Source: Climacteris rufus
Taxonomy: Eukaryota; Chordata; Aves; Passeriformes; Climacteridae
Direction of reading: 5' to 3'
Assembly (NCBI GenBank): GCA_013398175.1
Contig: VZRZ01006181.1
Span: 1,302,676 to 1,366,675, forward strand
Length of the DNA: 64,000 nt
Positions within the stretch are counted from its first letter, which is position 1. Every line of letters begins with the position of its first letter. Under the pieces are notes generated by a model. It saw only the letters and a program-made list of their open reading frames with translations. It did no database searches and was not told the DNA's origin. A program made the position numbers and the translations under genes. Shown piece by piece: positions 13,381 through 26,469 of this stretch.

Positions 13381-16300
13381 CAGTGCACACAGATTGAAAG
13401 TGGATTTGAATATGGGCTCTTGAAAAATATGAGATAGCGCACAATATGTTTTCCTCGGTGCTGTAATGTATTTCAAACAGCTCACTTCCATCTCCTGCAC
13501 TTTAATTAGCATGAAAATTGGCCAGTTCCACAATCCCTTTAAATACATTCGGTGTGTTACCAAATATATTTCAAAAGCAGTTACATACAGGGAGACCAGG
13601 GCCTGGGGGTGGGACACAAAGCACTCCCCATTTGGATCCAACTCATTACTAACCTGTTTTGTGGCCTCTGAGAAAGCAGGCTCGTGGGTTCAGGTTCAGT
13701 TTTTTGGTTGGCAAATGTCACCTGGGAAAACCTAAGCACATCAAACTGTACCTTTGGCTGCTGGGCTGAGGGGCTGCAATACGAAGGCAGGAAAAAAAAA
13801 TCTTCAGCAGTTCACGTCCTTCTCTCTCCCTAATCTGAGGGAAGACCATGGAAGAAGCTGTCTGTTCAGGATGCTCTGTGGTCCTGGGATAGGTTCCTCC
13901 ATGATCCCCCAGCTATCACTCCAGCCAGCAGGACAATCTCCAGAATACATCCATCTGCTAGAATCACAACGGGAGACTGTTGAAGGAAAGAATTGCTCAT
14001 CAAATGTGTTCTTGGGGTTTGTAAGGTAGTGTAAAACCCTGTATCCTGCCTAACTCCAGCCTCAGTCTGTCTCTAAGTTTACAGTTTCCAGTGTCTCTAA
14101 TATGGCTGGTAGGTGGTTCACATACACTTTTCACCCATATATTGTGCCCACAATCTTGCTGCCTTCCCCAAAGTGGAGGCTACAATGTGAACAGGGGTTC
14201 TTAGGTTTTCCCCACAGATGTATGTGAGCTGACACAACTGAGAGGAGCAGAACAGCACTGGGGAGGCAGGAAGGTATGGCAGCCATCACAGCAGCTGGGA
14301 GATGCTCTGCCTCAATGTTTTGTGGTGTCACCCATTCAATCAGATGATTTATACCTGGGTTCCCCTTTCTTTGTGATACTCTAGAGACACTTCTGCCTGA
14401 GGAGAAAAGCCCATGCCTTTTCAAACTTGCTCTTGGCTCCAGTTGGCAGTCACTCCCCACCTCTGGGCCTGCCTCTTCCCCTTCCATGCACTCCAGAAAC
14501 CCTTAGGCTAGTAATTTTTGCCACCAGACCCTATTTCCCTCCTTCCCCATGGTGTTGCAAAGGATGTCAGTGGGTTGCCTTGCCCCACGTGGTCAGAGGC
14601 TGAGAGGGATCCCTGATGCCCCAAGGAGTGGAGAGAACACCAGGCTGGGCATGCTGTGGACACCATCCCCTCCATTGCTGTGGTGAGGAATACAGACAGT
14701 AAGGAGGAGGACAGACTTTATTCTGCCTTCTAGAAATTGTTCTCCCCAGTCTCCTCTTGGCACTGCCCAGGAGGAGAGAAAGAGATGGGAAGACGAAAGG
14801 AAGAAAAGTCTCAGGGAGACTTTCTGAAGCTGCTGGCCCACGTCCCTGGTCAGACGGGAATTTGCACTGGGCTGTGGAGATGCCCCATCATTTCCTGCCT
14901 GGATTTTCCCAGTGCTTTCAGAGCTCAAGAATGGCAGAATTTGTGTTTTCTTGGAATGGTGGGAGAAGACAGAATTTTGGGAGTCTTGAGGAGGAGCTGC
15001 AACTCCCTTGTAGCATCACTATATGCAAATGCAGGTAATTTTATGGAAATGTATGTAATTTTATGCAGATTTAAAAGCTATTGACTTTCTGTCACAAGAT
15101 GTTGGCAGCTATGGTATTTGTTTGAGTCTTTTTCTTTCCCTTTTGAGCCTTTTTTTTCCTTTTGGAACTTAAAAGAATTAAATATTCATTGAAAGATTTC
15201 TATGAGTCACAGGGAGATAGTACTTCAAGCTGAAAAGTTCAGATGTGTACCCAAACTTCCTCAAAGTGCTTTGGGATAGGAAGTGGGATCTGAGAGCGGG
15301 CAGTTTTCAGATGCAGTCTGCAGAAAAGCCTTTTCCACCAGAGCTTAAATTTGGGCTTATGGTGACCCAGGAACTTTTCTAAGAATAAATATGGCTTGTT
15401 CTTGTTTAGTCAGAAAGAATCAGAGAAAATGTAAGTGGAAAAGCAAAGGAGAGATTGCTCCAGCTTTCAGCACAGAAGCAAGTCACAGGCAGCAAGTGAG
15501 GGTTTTGCTGTTGCTTTCTGCAGCTTTCTTTGTATTGCCTGGAGCTGGAGGTTCTTGCTTTGAAGACTCAGGACAGTGGATAAAAGATCAGAAAGGATTT
15601 GATCACCCATGAACAAAACCTGTGTCAAAGCAGAGACTGAATTCCTTTTTTATTTTATCCCTGATGTATTCGCAGGGGTAAGTTCCTTTCTCTGGAAGCT
15701 GTTGGTAAGACCTGGACTTCTAAATAAATATTTTAGGGTAGGTGGCTTTGTGCAGTGTTAGATGACCTATAAAACTATGACCAGTGCTAGTTGGACCTCT
15801 GATCATCCAGTGCCACCTCTGTGGCAAAGAGGTGGACTAGGTAGTTCCCCACTTGCAGGGCATTCTCCAAGAAAACACAGAGACCTTGGGGAGTCACTCC
15901 CTTACTCGAGTGGAAAGGCCTGAATTTTATGGCCTTACAGGCTTGATGCAAAAGTCATGTATTTTTAAGAGGTGGTTTGGAAATGGCTAGCATAAATTTT
16001 CTGAAACAGCAGTAATAGAAAGGAGGTCTTTTCAGCTGGCTGAATTGATATGAGTTAATTTGTTCCCATCTGAATGTTTGTTTTTAATGATGCTGGAGAT
16101 ATTATTCTGTTTTAAGACTAAAGTATTAAACACGGTCAGAACTCTTGCCTGAATTAGTATTTATCTGCTAGCTAAACCTAATGAAAAGTAAATCATGTAC
16201 AGCCAGACCTTAATAAAGCCTGGGCTCACTAAATCCTCCTCTCCCTGGTTAGAGTACCATGTATTGTCTGGCATAAAACTTGAGCTTAAATAACAGGAAA

Positions 16301-16417
16301 GATTTTGTTTCTTTTTTTAACATCTTGATTCAAGAGGTGTCTAAGTACACACTCTGTAACATTTGTCCTCTTTTGACTTCCTAGCTGGTAAGACTTTTTA
16401 ACAAGTTAAGGAATTTG
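13379..16417. other. Non-coding stretch, no gene recognised
   Basis: The sequence is mixed and unique. Open frames of up to 118 codons show no recognisable domain. A faint phrase resembling the tail of a CR1 element (GTGGACTAGGTAG at about 15831) is too short to call. Runs of T and A are scattered, for example near 15150. Nothing else stands out. Confidence 0.5.
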
Positions 16418-16422
16418 CATCT
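16418..16422. repeat. Left target-site duplication (CATCT) of ERVL LTR
   Basis: The five bases CATCT directly precede the TG at 16423 and recur right after the terminal CA at 17512. A 5-bp duplication is normal for ERVL-type integration, and its intactness fixes both LTR boundaries. Confidence 0.85.
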
Positions 16423-17512
16423 TGCAGTGGGTTGCCTCTGGCTGGATGCCAGGCACCCACCAAAGCTACTCTTTTACTCTCCTGCCCAACTGGACAGGGG
16501 AAAGAAAATATAGCAGAAGGTCTATGGGTTGAAGTAAGGACCAGGAGAGATCACTCACTAAATACCATCATGGGAAAAACAGATGGAGCTTGAGGGTATT
16601 AACTGAGTTTATTACTAACAAAATCAGAGGAAGATAATGAGATGTAAAATAAATCTTTTAAAACACCTTCCACCATCCCTCCATCCTTCCTGGGCTCTAT
16701 CTCCTGCCTCTCAGTGGCACAGGGAGATGGAGAATGGGGGTTTTGGACAGTTCACCACAGGCTGTTCTGCCATTGCTCAGAGATGGGAGTCCTCCCCCTG
16801 CTGCACCGTGGGGTCCCATGGGAGACAGTTCTCCATGGACTTGTCCAACATGAGTTCATCCCACAGGCAACAGTTTTCCATGAACTGCTCCAATGTGGGT
16901 CACTTTTCCATAAGATGAGTCCTTCAAGAAACAGCCTGTTGCAGTGTGGGTATCCCACAGGGTCACAGAAAATCAGAAAACCTGCTCCAGCGTGGGCTTC
17001 TCTCTCCATGGGTCTGCAAGTCACTGCCAGGAGCCTGTTCCAGCATGAGCTTTCCACAGGGTCACAACCTCCCCTCAGGCATCCACCTGCTCCAGCACGG
17101 GTCTCCTCCACAGGCTGCAGGTGGATCTTTGCACTTCCAATGATGCCATGGGCTGCAGAGGGACGGCTGCTTCACCATGGTCTTCACCAAGGACTGCAGA
17201 GGGGCCCCCTACCCCTCCTTCTCCACTGACCTTGCTGTCTGCAGGCCTGTTCCTCTCACATATTCTCACCCCACTCCCCTCTGAGTGCAATTACAGCTGC
17301 ACTAAATATTTTTTTTCCTTCTTAAATAGGTTATCACAGAGGCATTATCACCATTTCTGAGTGGTTCAGCCTTGGCCAGTGGATGGTCCATCCTGGAGCC
17401 AGCTGGCCTTGGCTTGATTGGACATGGGGGAAGCTTCTGGCAGCTTCTCACAGAAGCCAGCTCTGTAGGCCCTGTTCTGCTACCAAAACCTGGCCACACA
17501 AACCCCCACACA
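16423..17512 (-). mobile_element. ERVL-family solo LTR, about 1.09 kb
   Basis: This is a complete long terminal repeat without internal retroviral genes. It starts TG and ends CA and is flanked by CATCT on both sides. The left end (TGGGTTGCC..CTGGCTGGATGCC) and the right end (CAAAACCTGGCCACACAAAC) match, from memory, a very common bird ERVL LTR. Orientation is minus: read on that strand, AATAAA lies at 16613-16608, about 185 bases before the 3' end at 16423. The middle (about 16785-17110) carries a degenerate series of CTGCTCCAGCGTGGG-like units. Open frames of up to 171 codons inside are products of this repetitive GC-rich sequence and not genes. A solo LTR implies recombination between the two LTRs of a former provirus (established mechanism). 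The family name is not assigned because naming needs a repeat-library search. Confidence 0.92.
16785..17101 (+). repeat. Degenerate ~50-bp tandem units inside the LTR
   Basis: The motif CTGCTCCAGCGTGGG, or close variants, recurs at about 16885, 16936, 16982, 17035 and 17087, plus a related copy near 16798. Spacing is roughly 46-53 bases. CACAGG- and CATGGG-type phrases recur between copies. The array is a built-in property of this LTR family, not a local expansion of host DNA. Confidence 0.8.
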
Positions 17513-17517
17513 CATCT
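17513..17517. repeat. Right target-site duplication (CATCT) of ERVL LTR
   Basis: This is the second CATCT copy, adjoining the terminal CA of the LTR at 17512. It is identical to the copy at 16418-16422. Confidence 0.85.
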
Positions 17518-19313
17518 GGATCTGAACTTGAGATGCTCTGATGCTCGAGGCAGAGAGGTCTGTGGTGAATGGTGTCCTGGGTGGTATGAACTGCTAGATT
17601 TGGACTGAGGTTTTTATCTTATATTTCAAGCATCTCAAGTCTTAAGTGGCTCAGCCTCTGCTTTCTGATCGAGGAGATTCCTTATTGTTTAACTTCACAA
17701 TAGACAGAAAATATCCTAGCCATGAAAAAACTACCCTTTATAAAAGCTTGTAGTGTTTTGTTTTTTATGTTTCATTGCCATGGAAGTTGCCACACAACTG
17801 ACCTCCTTCTCTGAATTGTTCTTTGTTTCAATTCCGTTTTTTAAAATACATTTTCTGCCATTTAAAAAAAAAAAAAAGCTAGAAGCAAGTATCAGAATAT
17901 CAGTTGAAAATAACTCACTGCTCTAGTGTTTTCCAGAATATAGCTTAAGAAACAGTAATTCTGAATGGCATGAATCTCATCACCTACCCTAATAAAGGGC
18001 TAATTCTGAAGTGTGCTGATGTCATCTTCAACAGCTACTTTGCTTCTGATTTTTTTTTTTTTTTTGGTGTAAATGTCATTAAATCCTTTCTCTTGTGTTT
18101 GAGGCTGGCTGCAGCTGCCCATTTCCATCTGTGGAAATTCCTCACTTCCTACCATCCTGTTACACAATTCAAAAAATGAAATAAATCTAGTGCCATATTG
18201 AAAATGTAAGGGCTATGACTACCACTTATCTAGCCAGGCTGTTGTAGTGCACCTTATATGTCCCAAAGGTTTTGTGTGGTGTTTTCACACATGTGATTAG
18301 CAATCAGAATCTCCCATATACTAAATTGATTTGAACGCAAATGTCATTCTCTTGAAAAAATGTGTCCTTTGTTTTTTGGTCAAAACACATACAGTTTTAT
18401 AGTTGTAGTAGTTCTATATATGCAGCAGCAGAACAGGTATCTCTGTCCTGTCTTCCTGATACAAGTTGAATTCAAGGCCTCTTGCTGGAGCTCCACTGTG
18501 GACACAGAATATCTTTCAGAAGCAGAGAAGCCTTTTATGCTTGAATGGCTGGTCATTTGTTGGGGTAGGCTAACACAGGACACACCTACAAGAGACAGGG
18601 TCCCCAACACTACAGAGTACATATGGGGAAGTGGAGAAATGTCTGTGTGAGAAGTGACTCAGAAGACACCATCAAAAGGAAAGGTAACAGCCAAAATAAA
18701 ACCAGCACATTCTGTGATTAAGGCTGCTTGAAGCAGAAATGTCAGGGGGTTTGGTTGAGATTTTTTTTACCACTGTTCCTCTTGTCTGTATTTGAATACA
18801 TGTTAGTGAATGTGGGTTATTTGTTTTAAAGTCTCTTTCTTCCTTATCAAAGGCTGTCTTCTGACTTCACTTTGTGTTTTGCTGGAAAGCTGCATTTAGT
18901 AATGTAAATGTGATTCTTCCCTGTGGCAGCTGCAAAGAGTGGCACAATTCTGTCTGTTCTTGCATTAGTAGCACATATTTGCACAGAAAGAGAGCGATTG
19001 ATGGACGGGAGGGATGGCTCAGGGATTTTTACTGTGCTGTGCCCCCATCCTTTCAGCTCTAGGACATCAGTCTGCACCCAGACCTGGATGCATGTCCCAA
19101 CTAGAGGAGCAGAGGGCAACCCAAAGCTGGTGGGATCAGGTGAGCAGAACATAAGAATTTGATTGGCCCACTGAGCCTTCACAAGCCTGCAAGTAAGCAA
19201 CATTTCCCTAAGTCTTGGTATGAACACACTTAAATGCAGTGCTAAGTTCCTCCCTTGCATGTAGTTCCATGGCATGCAATGAGATAATGGAATTTAAATG
19301 ATGGACATAGTCT

Positions 19314-19342
19314 ATCAATCAATCAATCAATCAATTAATCAA
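19314..19342 (+). repeat. (ATCA)n microsatellite
   Basis: Six ATCA-type tetranucleotide units, slightly interrupted near the 3' end (AATTAATC), are followed by a T run. Confidence 0.85.
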
Positions 19343-21868
19343 TTTTTGAAGCCTTATCTATTTGTTCTCTGCAGTGATTCTTTAAAAAAACCAGGCCTGT
19401 TGGGTCTCACAGATTTGGAAAAGACTCCTCTGTCTGGCACCATCCCTTTGCACCCTCCAGTTTTTCCCATACCTTATGTGCTCCCAGCACAGCATCCTGC
19501 AATCTCACCATGGGTGATTTCTTGCTCTTATCTGGGGTAAGCTGATTTCACTTCAGGGGCCTGGGGAGCGGGATGGGTTGTTGCTTGTGTTTTTGTGCCA
19601 TCAGGATGCACAATTCCAAATATGTGGCCGTGCTGCACCACTGTGAGACTTTCTGTGGAGGCCACATGAAACTGTAGGCACTATGAAAGATATGGAAAAC
19701 CCTGTGAGAACCAGAGATTAAAGGGGTTAAAATTCCCTAGTGCAATTTCTCTGCTGCTTTTTCCCAAGGGAAATCAAAGCCCCTGGGGTTTTTTCAAGGC
19801 CTACACCTGACTGTAAGAATTACAGAGGTTTTGTTTTCCCTCCAGTGGGGGAATGGAAACCACAGTATGAACCTATGATTAATCACAACAAACAAGTAGA
19901 TCATGGCTAGAATACTAACTATGGAATACACAAGCAATGCTTTTGTGATCAATCTGCAAGGGTGGATTTTCAAAGGGGAAAAAAAAAAAAAAGCCCTGCC
20001 AAAAATGTGTTGAGTATTTTCAAATAATGAGTACATTCGAGGAAATTTTGATTTTGCTCAGGGACCATCTGCGAGCAGAGAAAGGGACTAAATTCTTTCA
20101 GCAAATTACTGGCTGAAAATTATTTTCTCAGCACTAGTTATGAATGTTGTAACTGCACAGCTGAAAATGTATTATTAAGCTGAGAACTGGGGATTTAGGG
20201 ACCATAGATTGTGAATTATTTCCTTTTAGGTGTTTTTTTTAAGTGTCCCATGGCATAAGAGACACCTTCAGCTGGAAACATCCTGAGCTTCAAAAAGAGC
20301 ACCACATGCTGAAGTAGCTCAATAAGAAGGACAAGGATAGGCTTTAGAGCATATTCATGTGGGAGCATCTGCAGATGTATAAGGGGTGGGATTTGGTTAC
20401 ACAAATGAGCTATCTGAGCTGCTGACGTAGAAGGATATTGTGAATAAAATCTGCCTAATGGGTTTGAAGCAAGAGAATCTGACATTTAGGAACTCAGTTG
20501 CTCAGTACTGGGACTGCCATGGTGAGAAAAGTCCTCAGATGGGCACTTCACTGCAGACTGGTCCGAAGTTATGGAGTGAAGTGGAAGTTTCCTTGCTGGC
20601 CCCTGTGGAGGGCAAACATCTCCTTTCACCAGGGTGGGGAAGAGAAATGGGTGGTGGAATTTCAAAATGGTCCGGGGCCCATCAGTGTGCTGGAAATCAC
20701 TCCCAGGCCAGATACAGTTGCATCTCACAGGTGGGTGGATGCTGCCAGCCCAGTGCCTGGCCTTGTACTGGCCATTGTTCCCAGAGGCAGTATTCAGTGA
20801 AATAAAACCTGTGACTATGCACGCTCAGGATGCAGTTTTGTGAAATATGGGCTTGACATGGAACTGAAATTAAAACCCTAATTCCTGAAAAATGTTTTCT
20901 ATTAAAGAATATTCTGGGGAAATGATTTTGTGTGTGTATTTAACACTTGATTCAATATGTATTTTATTTTGATGAAAATGAAGTGTCTTTCATTTAAACT
21001 GTTTCTTCTTCTGTTATATAATGTGCCACAGAATACATTTTCTAGAATTATCTAATGAAAAATAATCTCATGAAGGAAAACCAGAGATATTTTCCCCTAC
21101 TTCTTGTTTCCCCCAAGAAATTCTGGCTAAATTGACCTAATTTCATGTCACTTTTTTATTTCAGTGAAACAGCAAGGCCTGCTGTACGAAGCCCTGTAAT
21201 CACCACTGCTCACTTTACTATAACCAAAAAAAAAAAAAGAAAAAATCAGATTGCATGGTGTGAAATAATCCCATTATATTTCAGTTAATTGAATCCAGGA
21301 ATACTTTAATCAAGCTGGGTGTAGACCAAAATGCCTGCTTGTAGACCTCAGAGATGTTCAGATCTCAATACAAATTTTGCAGATTAGTTTGAGCCTTGGA
21401 ACATCATTTCTAACCCTTGAAGCTTTGGCTGAGGCCTGATGGGTAGGGAAGTGAAGGCAAAATTATCTCACCTGTCTCATGCATGATTCTTGTGCCTTCC
21501 TCTGTTATATGCAGTCTGTCTAGCATGAGAGACAAGAGCCTGGGCTTGCCATAAGGGATCAGGCTCATCACTCTTTTCCTAACCTAAACAGGTCTGAACT
21601 GGTCTCCTTCCTTATTTGGAGTGATAGTTGGTTGCAGACTGAAATGTTGACATGTAACCCAAAATCCAAAATTAAGACTGATTTGTAATCCAGTGCAGGT
21701 GATGGACAGAATTAGCAGAGACATTCCAAGGACTGATAGATCAGTGTGAGAAGCAAGAGTTGAGGATGATGTTAAAATGGAATTCAGCAAGGTTATACAA
21801 AAAGTTTTATATTTGAACTCCTTGTATTTACTGCCTGTCATCCACACCCTCCTCAAAACAACAAAATA

Positions 21869-21987
21869 CCTTTTTTTTGTCTTTTCTCTTTTTTTTCTTT
21901 TTATTTCTTTTCTCAATTCTGCTTGACTCCTCTCTTTTGTGTTCCCTCTCTTTCTTCCCTTTTTCCCTTTCTTCCTTGATTTCTTGC
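21869..21987 (+). repeat. Polypyrimidine tract
   Basis: About 120 bases are almost entirely T and C. The reverse strand reads as a lysine- and arginine-rich ORF (21584-22000 minus), which is a composition artefact. The next few hundred bases (about 22220-22530) are instead purine-rich on the same strand. Confidence 0.8.
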
Positions 21988-24900
21988 AGAAACAGACCAC
22001 TGGATTTCTTTCTTCCCCACACGGGATTTCAAGTGCTGAGAGGCTTCTGATCCATGAAAGTCTTCATGGGAGGAGGTCATTTACTGATTCAAGAGACATA
22101 TATAAAGACAATGTTGATACTAATAATAACCTACCCACGGCTTTGAAGGGAAGAATATCCCTACTGGGACCTTACTTCCACATCACAAAAAGTGACTTCA
22201 CTCCTATGAAACAATGTAGAGTCTCTAAAAAGAGTGAGGAAGGGGCAGAAACAGAAGCAATCCAGTGAAACAATGTGAAAATGCTGGGAAGAATAGGAAG
22301 AGAGAGGACGAAGGAATGAGAACAATCACGGAGATGGAAGGACTTTAGATGCAAGGGGTGAAAGGGAAAAGTTGTGGGAAAGATCAAAAAAGAAAGGGGA
22401 AACAGTGAAAACTGTGACAGCATGTGGGCACAGGAAATTAATGTAGTGGATGAAGAGAAGGCAAAGGGGTGTGTGTATGCGTGGAGGGAGAGATTAAAAG
22501 AGGCAGTAACAGAAACAAGTGAAGTTGTCTAACATGCAGAGATGGGAAGTGACATGTTTGCACGAATTCTGGGACTGCTCAGCCTGGCTGCACTCTGGTT
22601 TTTACCTTTGATCAGCTGCATGGCAGGCTGATGTCAGATCAAAAAGCAAATGAGATGATAAAGCAGATGAAGCCGCAGTGAATTTACCAGAAGCAGAGTG
22701 GCAGGGGGTGGGAGGAGGTAACTGCTGAACATGGTGAATGCTCCCTGTGCTTTAATTCACATAGTCCCGGCAGTGAATGCAGCTGCCTCCTCTGCTGAGA
22801 GGTTGTGAATGGCCAGAGCAAGAAGCTGCATTGCCCTGGTCACATAGAGATAAAGGACCTGTCTTGATGTGCTGGTACCATTGTCAGCAGCGCTCTTGCC
22901 AACTGCAAGCCTGGTTGAAGCATCAAAGAGGGTTAGTGGGCTGACAGAGTGATTTAAAATATCGATGCCTGCTCCAGCTCAGCTTGTTCTCCAGCTTTTG
23001 GGTTTGCTGTGGCTAGCAGAAATGCAGGATACTGTGAGGAGTTTTCCTGTGGCTGGCACTTCTGGATTAGGGATAAATGGACAGAATAGGGAGGCTTTGC
23101 TTGGGGGACAAACAGTGACTGTCTCATTGACCACCTCAGGATTTCACTGGGGTTGGCACTGTATTGGGAAACGCCTGCTGTCTTGGAGGAGGGAGGAGCA
23201 GGGATATTTGATCTGTGAGTGGAAATTCTCAGGACTGTAGAGGAAAAATAGAAAGAAGAAGGATCACCAGCAGGCAGCTTGATTCAGCCACACACTCATT
23301 GCCTTGCCATTTTGTGGAACTGCTGGCACAGTGTCCAAGCAGCAGACTGAAAGGCAGGGCCCAGGTCTAGGATGGAGTTGATAGAGCTAACAGGAATTGC
23401 ATGGAGATGGAAATGGTGTTTTCTGCTAGGGGCTGCAGGGGGTTTTATTGATCCTGGACACTCACTTGACAAAATGTAAGGTGCCTGGAGGCATTACCGT
23501 CCTGGTGCATACAAACCCCTTTCCTCCAGTGTTTAGTGACTCTGCCCTCCAGTGCCCTCAGAAGGACAATGTAGAGGCAATCCATGAGAATGTAAGTCCT
23601 GTTGAAATGAGACTCACTAAGACCTACTCACAACTGGTATGGGTTTGAAAAGAGGATGCTAGGAATTAGACTACTTGTTCCACAAGATTCCTCCTCACCT
23701 TGGAAAACCCTTGTCTTCTTTCACCAGGGGAGGGCAGGTACCTGTCCTGGGTGTTGTTATTGATATGCCAGACATATGTTCTGAGGGCAGGTAGCTTCAT
23801 ATCTCTGTCTAGTATTTCCCAGTTTATAAAATGGAGTTTACATTTCCTATCTTTGCTCCTCTGCAGAGCATTACTTTGTTTGGTTTTCCTGGTCACAGAG
23901 TGTATTCCAGGCAGGCTATGTCCTGATTCAGAAATCCAACTACTCTAAACACTTTTTGGCACAGATGCTGGGTTTTTGACAGCTCCATCATGCCATTCCC
24001 AGAGTGAGGATTTCTACAGTGATGTTCTGGGGGCGGAGGTTGAAAGAAGTTTAGGATATCACAGAACTAATTAAATGCAAACTAGGCTGCTTGCAGAAAG
24101 CTGTGCGTGCTGGTTGCTATGTTTCTGGCTGTAACAGACTGGGAGAAGGGGGGGCTGAGGGAGTGCTGTTTGTTTTTTTTCTGCTTAAAATGAAGATGCC
24201 GACAAAGTTGTGGTTGCTCACCAGCCTTTGAAAGGTAGATGAAACACGAATTCTTGCAGCCATAGAAAGAAGAAAAGTGAGAAGATGAGGTACAGTTAAA
24301 ATGGATGAATATGTGGATATATTAAATAAAAAAGTGGAGTAGGGGGTTGTTTTTGTTTATTTTCATACATTCCTTATCTCTGCATTTACATATGCTTTGG
24401 CTTCTAGATCATCGCCAAATAATATGGAGGTTTTGTGCTCTCCTTTCAAAAGACATCCTTGTAAATGACCTTGACATAGAAACCTTCAGAGCACTTGAGT
24501 CTTGACAGAAACCTACACTGTGCCCATGTCAGCTGCCCAAAAGCAGTGGAGAAGTTCACAAGGGCCAGCAGGGCTTGGTTTCCTTTTTGAGGGAAGAACT
24601 AAAAGAACTAAAGGAGCATGCAAACACATGTGCATCCTGACTTACCAAATCTGTCTGTATTTCATAAGCCTTCTGTGGGTAATCAGAGGACATATTAAGC
24701 ACAGCTTTCAGCTGCTTCACCTGAGCAAAACTTGGGGGGACAATTAAGGACTTGCCTGAGAGCAAAGAAAGAGGTAGAAGAAAGAGGGCAGGACTTTGAG
24801 AAGGGAATGAATAAGCTAATTGGGATCACTTCAAGAGTGAAGTTGGCTTTGAAGAACACCCACTGAAGGTATTCAACCTGCTGGAATGAATGCATTAGTC

Positions 24901-26469
24901 AAACACCCATGTGGAAATCAATATTGAACTACCTAGAGCTGCTTTCATGTAAATCCTTAGGAAAAGAGGACAGATTAGTTCAGGGAATGTGGCTTCAGTG
25001 ATGCCATGCCATGCTATAGACATCAACCTGGATGTTGGCACAACCTGGCAGTGACAGAGGCCAGAGGGAACAATAACCGTCAGAGGCAGCATAGGATAGA
25101 GAAGGGGTTCTGGGTACCTCTCAGTCAAGTGTTACACTCAGGAAATCCAGTCACACCCAGGACAAGTTAGAGCTGTACCAGATGGTTTGAGATCGATGAG
25201 AGTGGCAGCTCTAAATGTGGGGGACAGGGTGCCAGGTGTACTGGATAAGGATGGCCAGGATGATTTAGAGACAATGTGCCACCTGTCACAAGCAAGGGAT
25301 GTCCAGCCAGCTGGCAACCTCTGCCATGCCATCCCAATGAGGGTGAGCACTTTATCCTGGTGGTGAGGCACGATGGCATGCCAGCAGGCAGGGCTGCCCA
25401 AAAGCTGGTCCAAGTGCAAGCAGGGTGTGCTGGCACACTGCAGCCAACCTCACTGGGCTGAGATGTGAGCATTGACACATGGCAAGGGCAGGTTGATGGT
25501 CCAGGACTTGACCCAGAAAGAGTTTTTGTGCCTCGCTTTGCTCTTTCTGCCACATAGCTGGCACTGCCTGAGTTCCCAGGACACAGTCACAGGTCCTCTC
25601 CTCTCCCTCCATCCCTGACTACAGCCCTTTGTTGACAGTGTGAGCAGTGGCAGTGTCCCAGCAGGGAGTTGGGAGCCCAGAAGACAGAAAGAATAGGGTG
25701 GTTTAAACTCATGCTTTGCTTGTCCAAATGGCGGAGGGCACAGACACAGCTGCAAAGGGCTTTTGGACATGTGGAGAAAATGTTACACTGGCACAAAGCC
25801 TTAGAGAGGGTGGGAGCATTTCAGATGAGCACAATGTCTCCTGCCCTCCCCAAAGACCCCAGCAGAGGAGGAAGGGAGCAAATTCTCCATCGCTCACTGC
25901 CTTGTGAAGGCTGCACCCACTGCACAGCCTGGAGCCAGTCCCTTCCTCCTGGAAACCTCTTCCCCTTAATGATAGCACAGTGCTCTAATGAACGACAATT
26001 TCTGTGACAGCACAAAATAAATGAGGAACACTCTCAATCTGAAGTTTGTATTGAATTAAATATTACAGCATTGATTGGGTTATTCATTTAGCATCTCACT
26101 CAATAAACATCTCTTGCAGCACATGTTTCTCCATTTATCTTACCTTGTCGTGGAACCTGCGCTTACCCACCACGCTTGGCACTGCTGCCGGGCTGAGGCA
26201 GGGAGGAGGGAGGATACATGGCCCAGGAAAGCTTAGTTCAGCATTTCTTTCGAAGAGCAAGAGCTCTGTTTGTGAGTCACAAAACAGACCAGAGCTCTGG
26301 TCTGTGGAAGAGAGGTGCTTGCTTCTCTCCGACCTGGCTAAAGTCAGCACAGGTTTCCAAGGTCTCTGCTGAACTGTGACGCCAGCTCAAAACTCAGGAC
26401 AACTGAGACATGGGGAGAGAAAATAACAAGGAAAGCTAAGGCAGCACTGAGGGCTTATCTGTAACCTGT

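Larger units (their letters stand above)
17518..26469. other. Non-coding stretch with simple repeats, no gene recognised
   Basis: Homopolymer runs include A at about 17864-17878, T at 18049-18065 and A at 21227-21238. No transposon or exon could be established. A moderately GC-rich interval at 24950-25970 contains many overlapping ORFs (up to 128 codons) on both strands, none with recognisable domains. The ORF at 20498-20800 (plus, 100 codons) looks compositionally ordinary but is unrecognised. Confidence 0.5.

Noticed and set aside
13029..13641. ORFs with poly-Gln, poly-Ala, poly-Cys or poly-Leu
   Set aside because: All arise from the same (CAG)15 tract read in different frames; no splice or start context supports translation.
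16637..17229. ORFs of 93 and 171 codons
   Set aside because: They lie wholly inside the ERVL LTR and are produced by its GC-rich tandem units.
20498..20800. 100-codon plus-strand ORF with ordinary amino-acid composition
   Set aside because: No domain, promoter or splice context was seen, and overlapping frames on both strands are equally open.
21584..22022. Lysine/arginine-rich minus-strand ORFs resembling nuclear proteins
   Set aside because: They are translations of the polypyrimidine tract.
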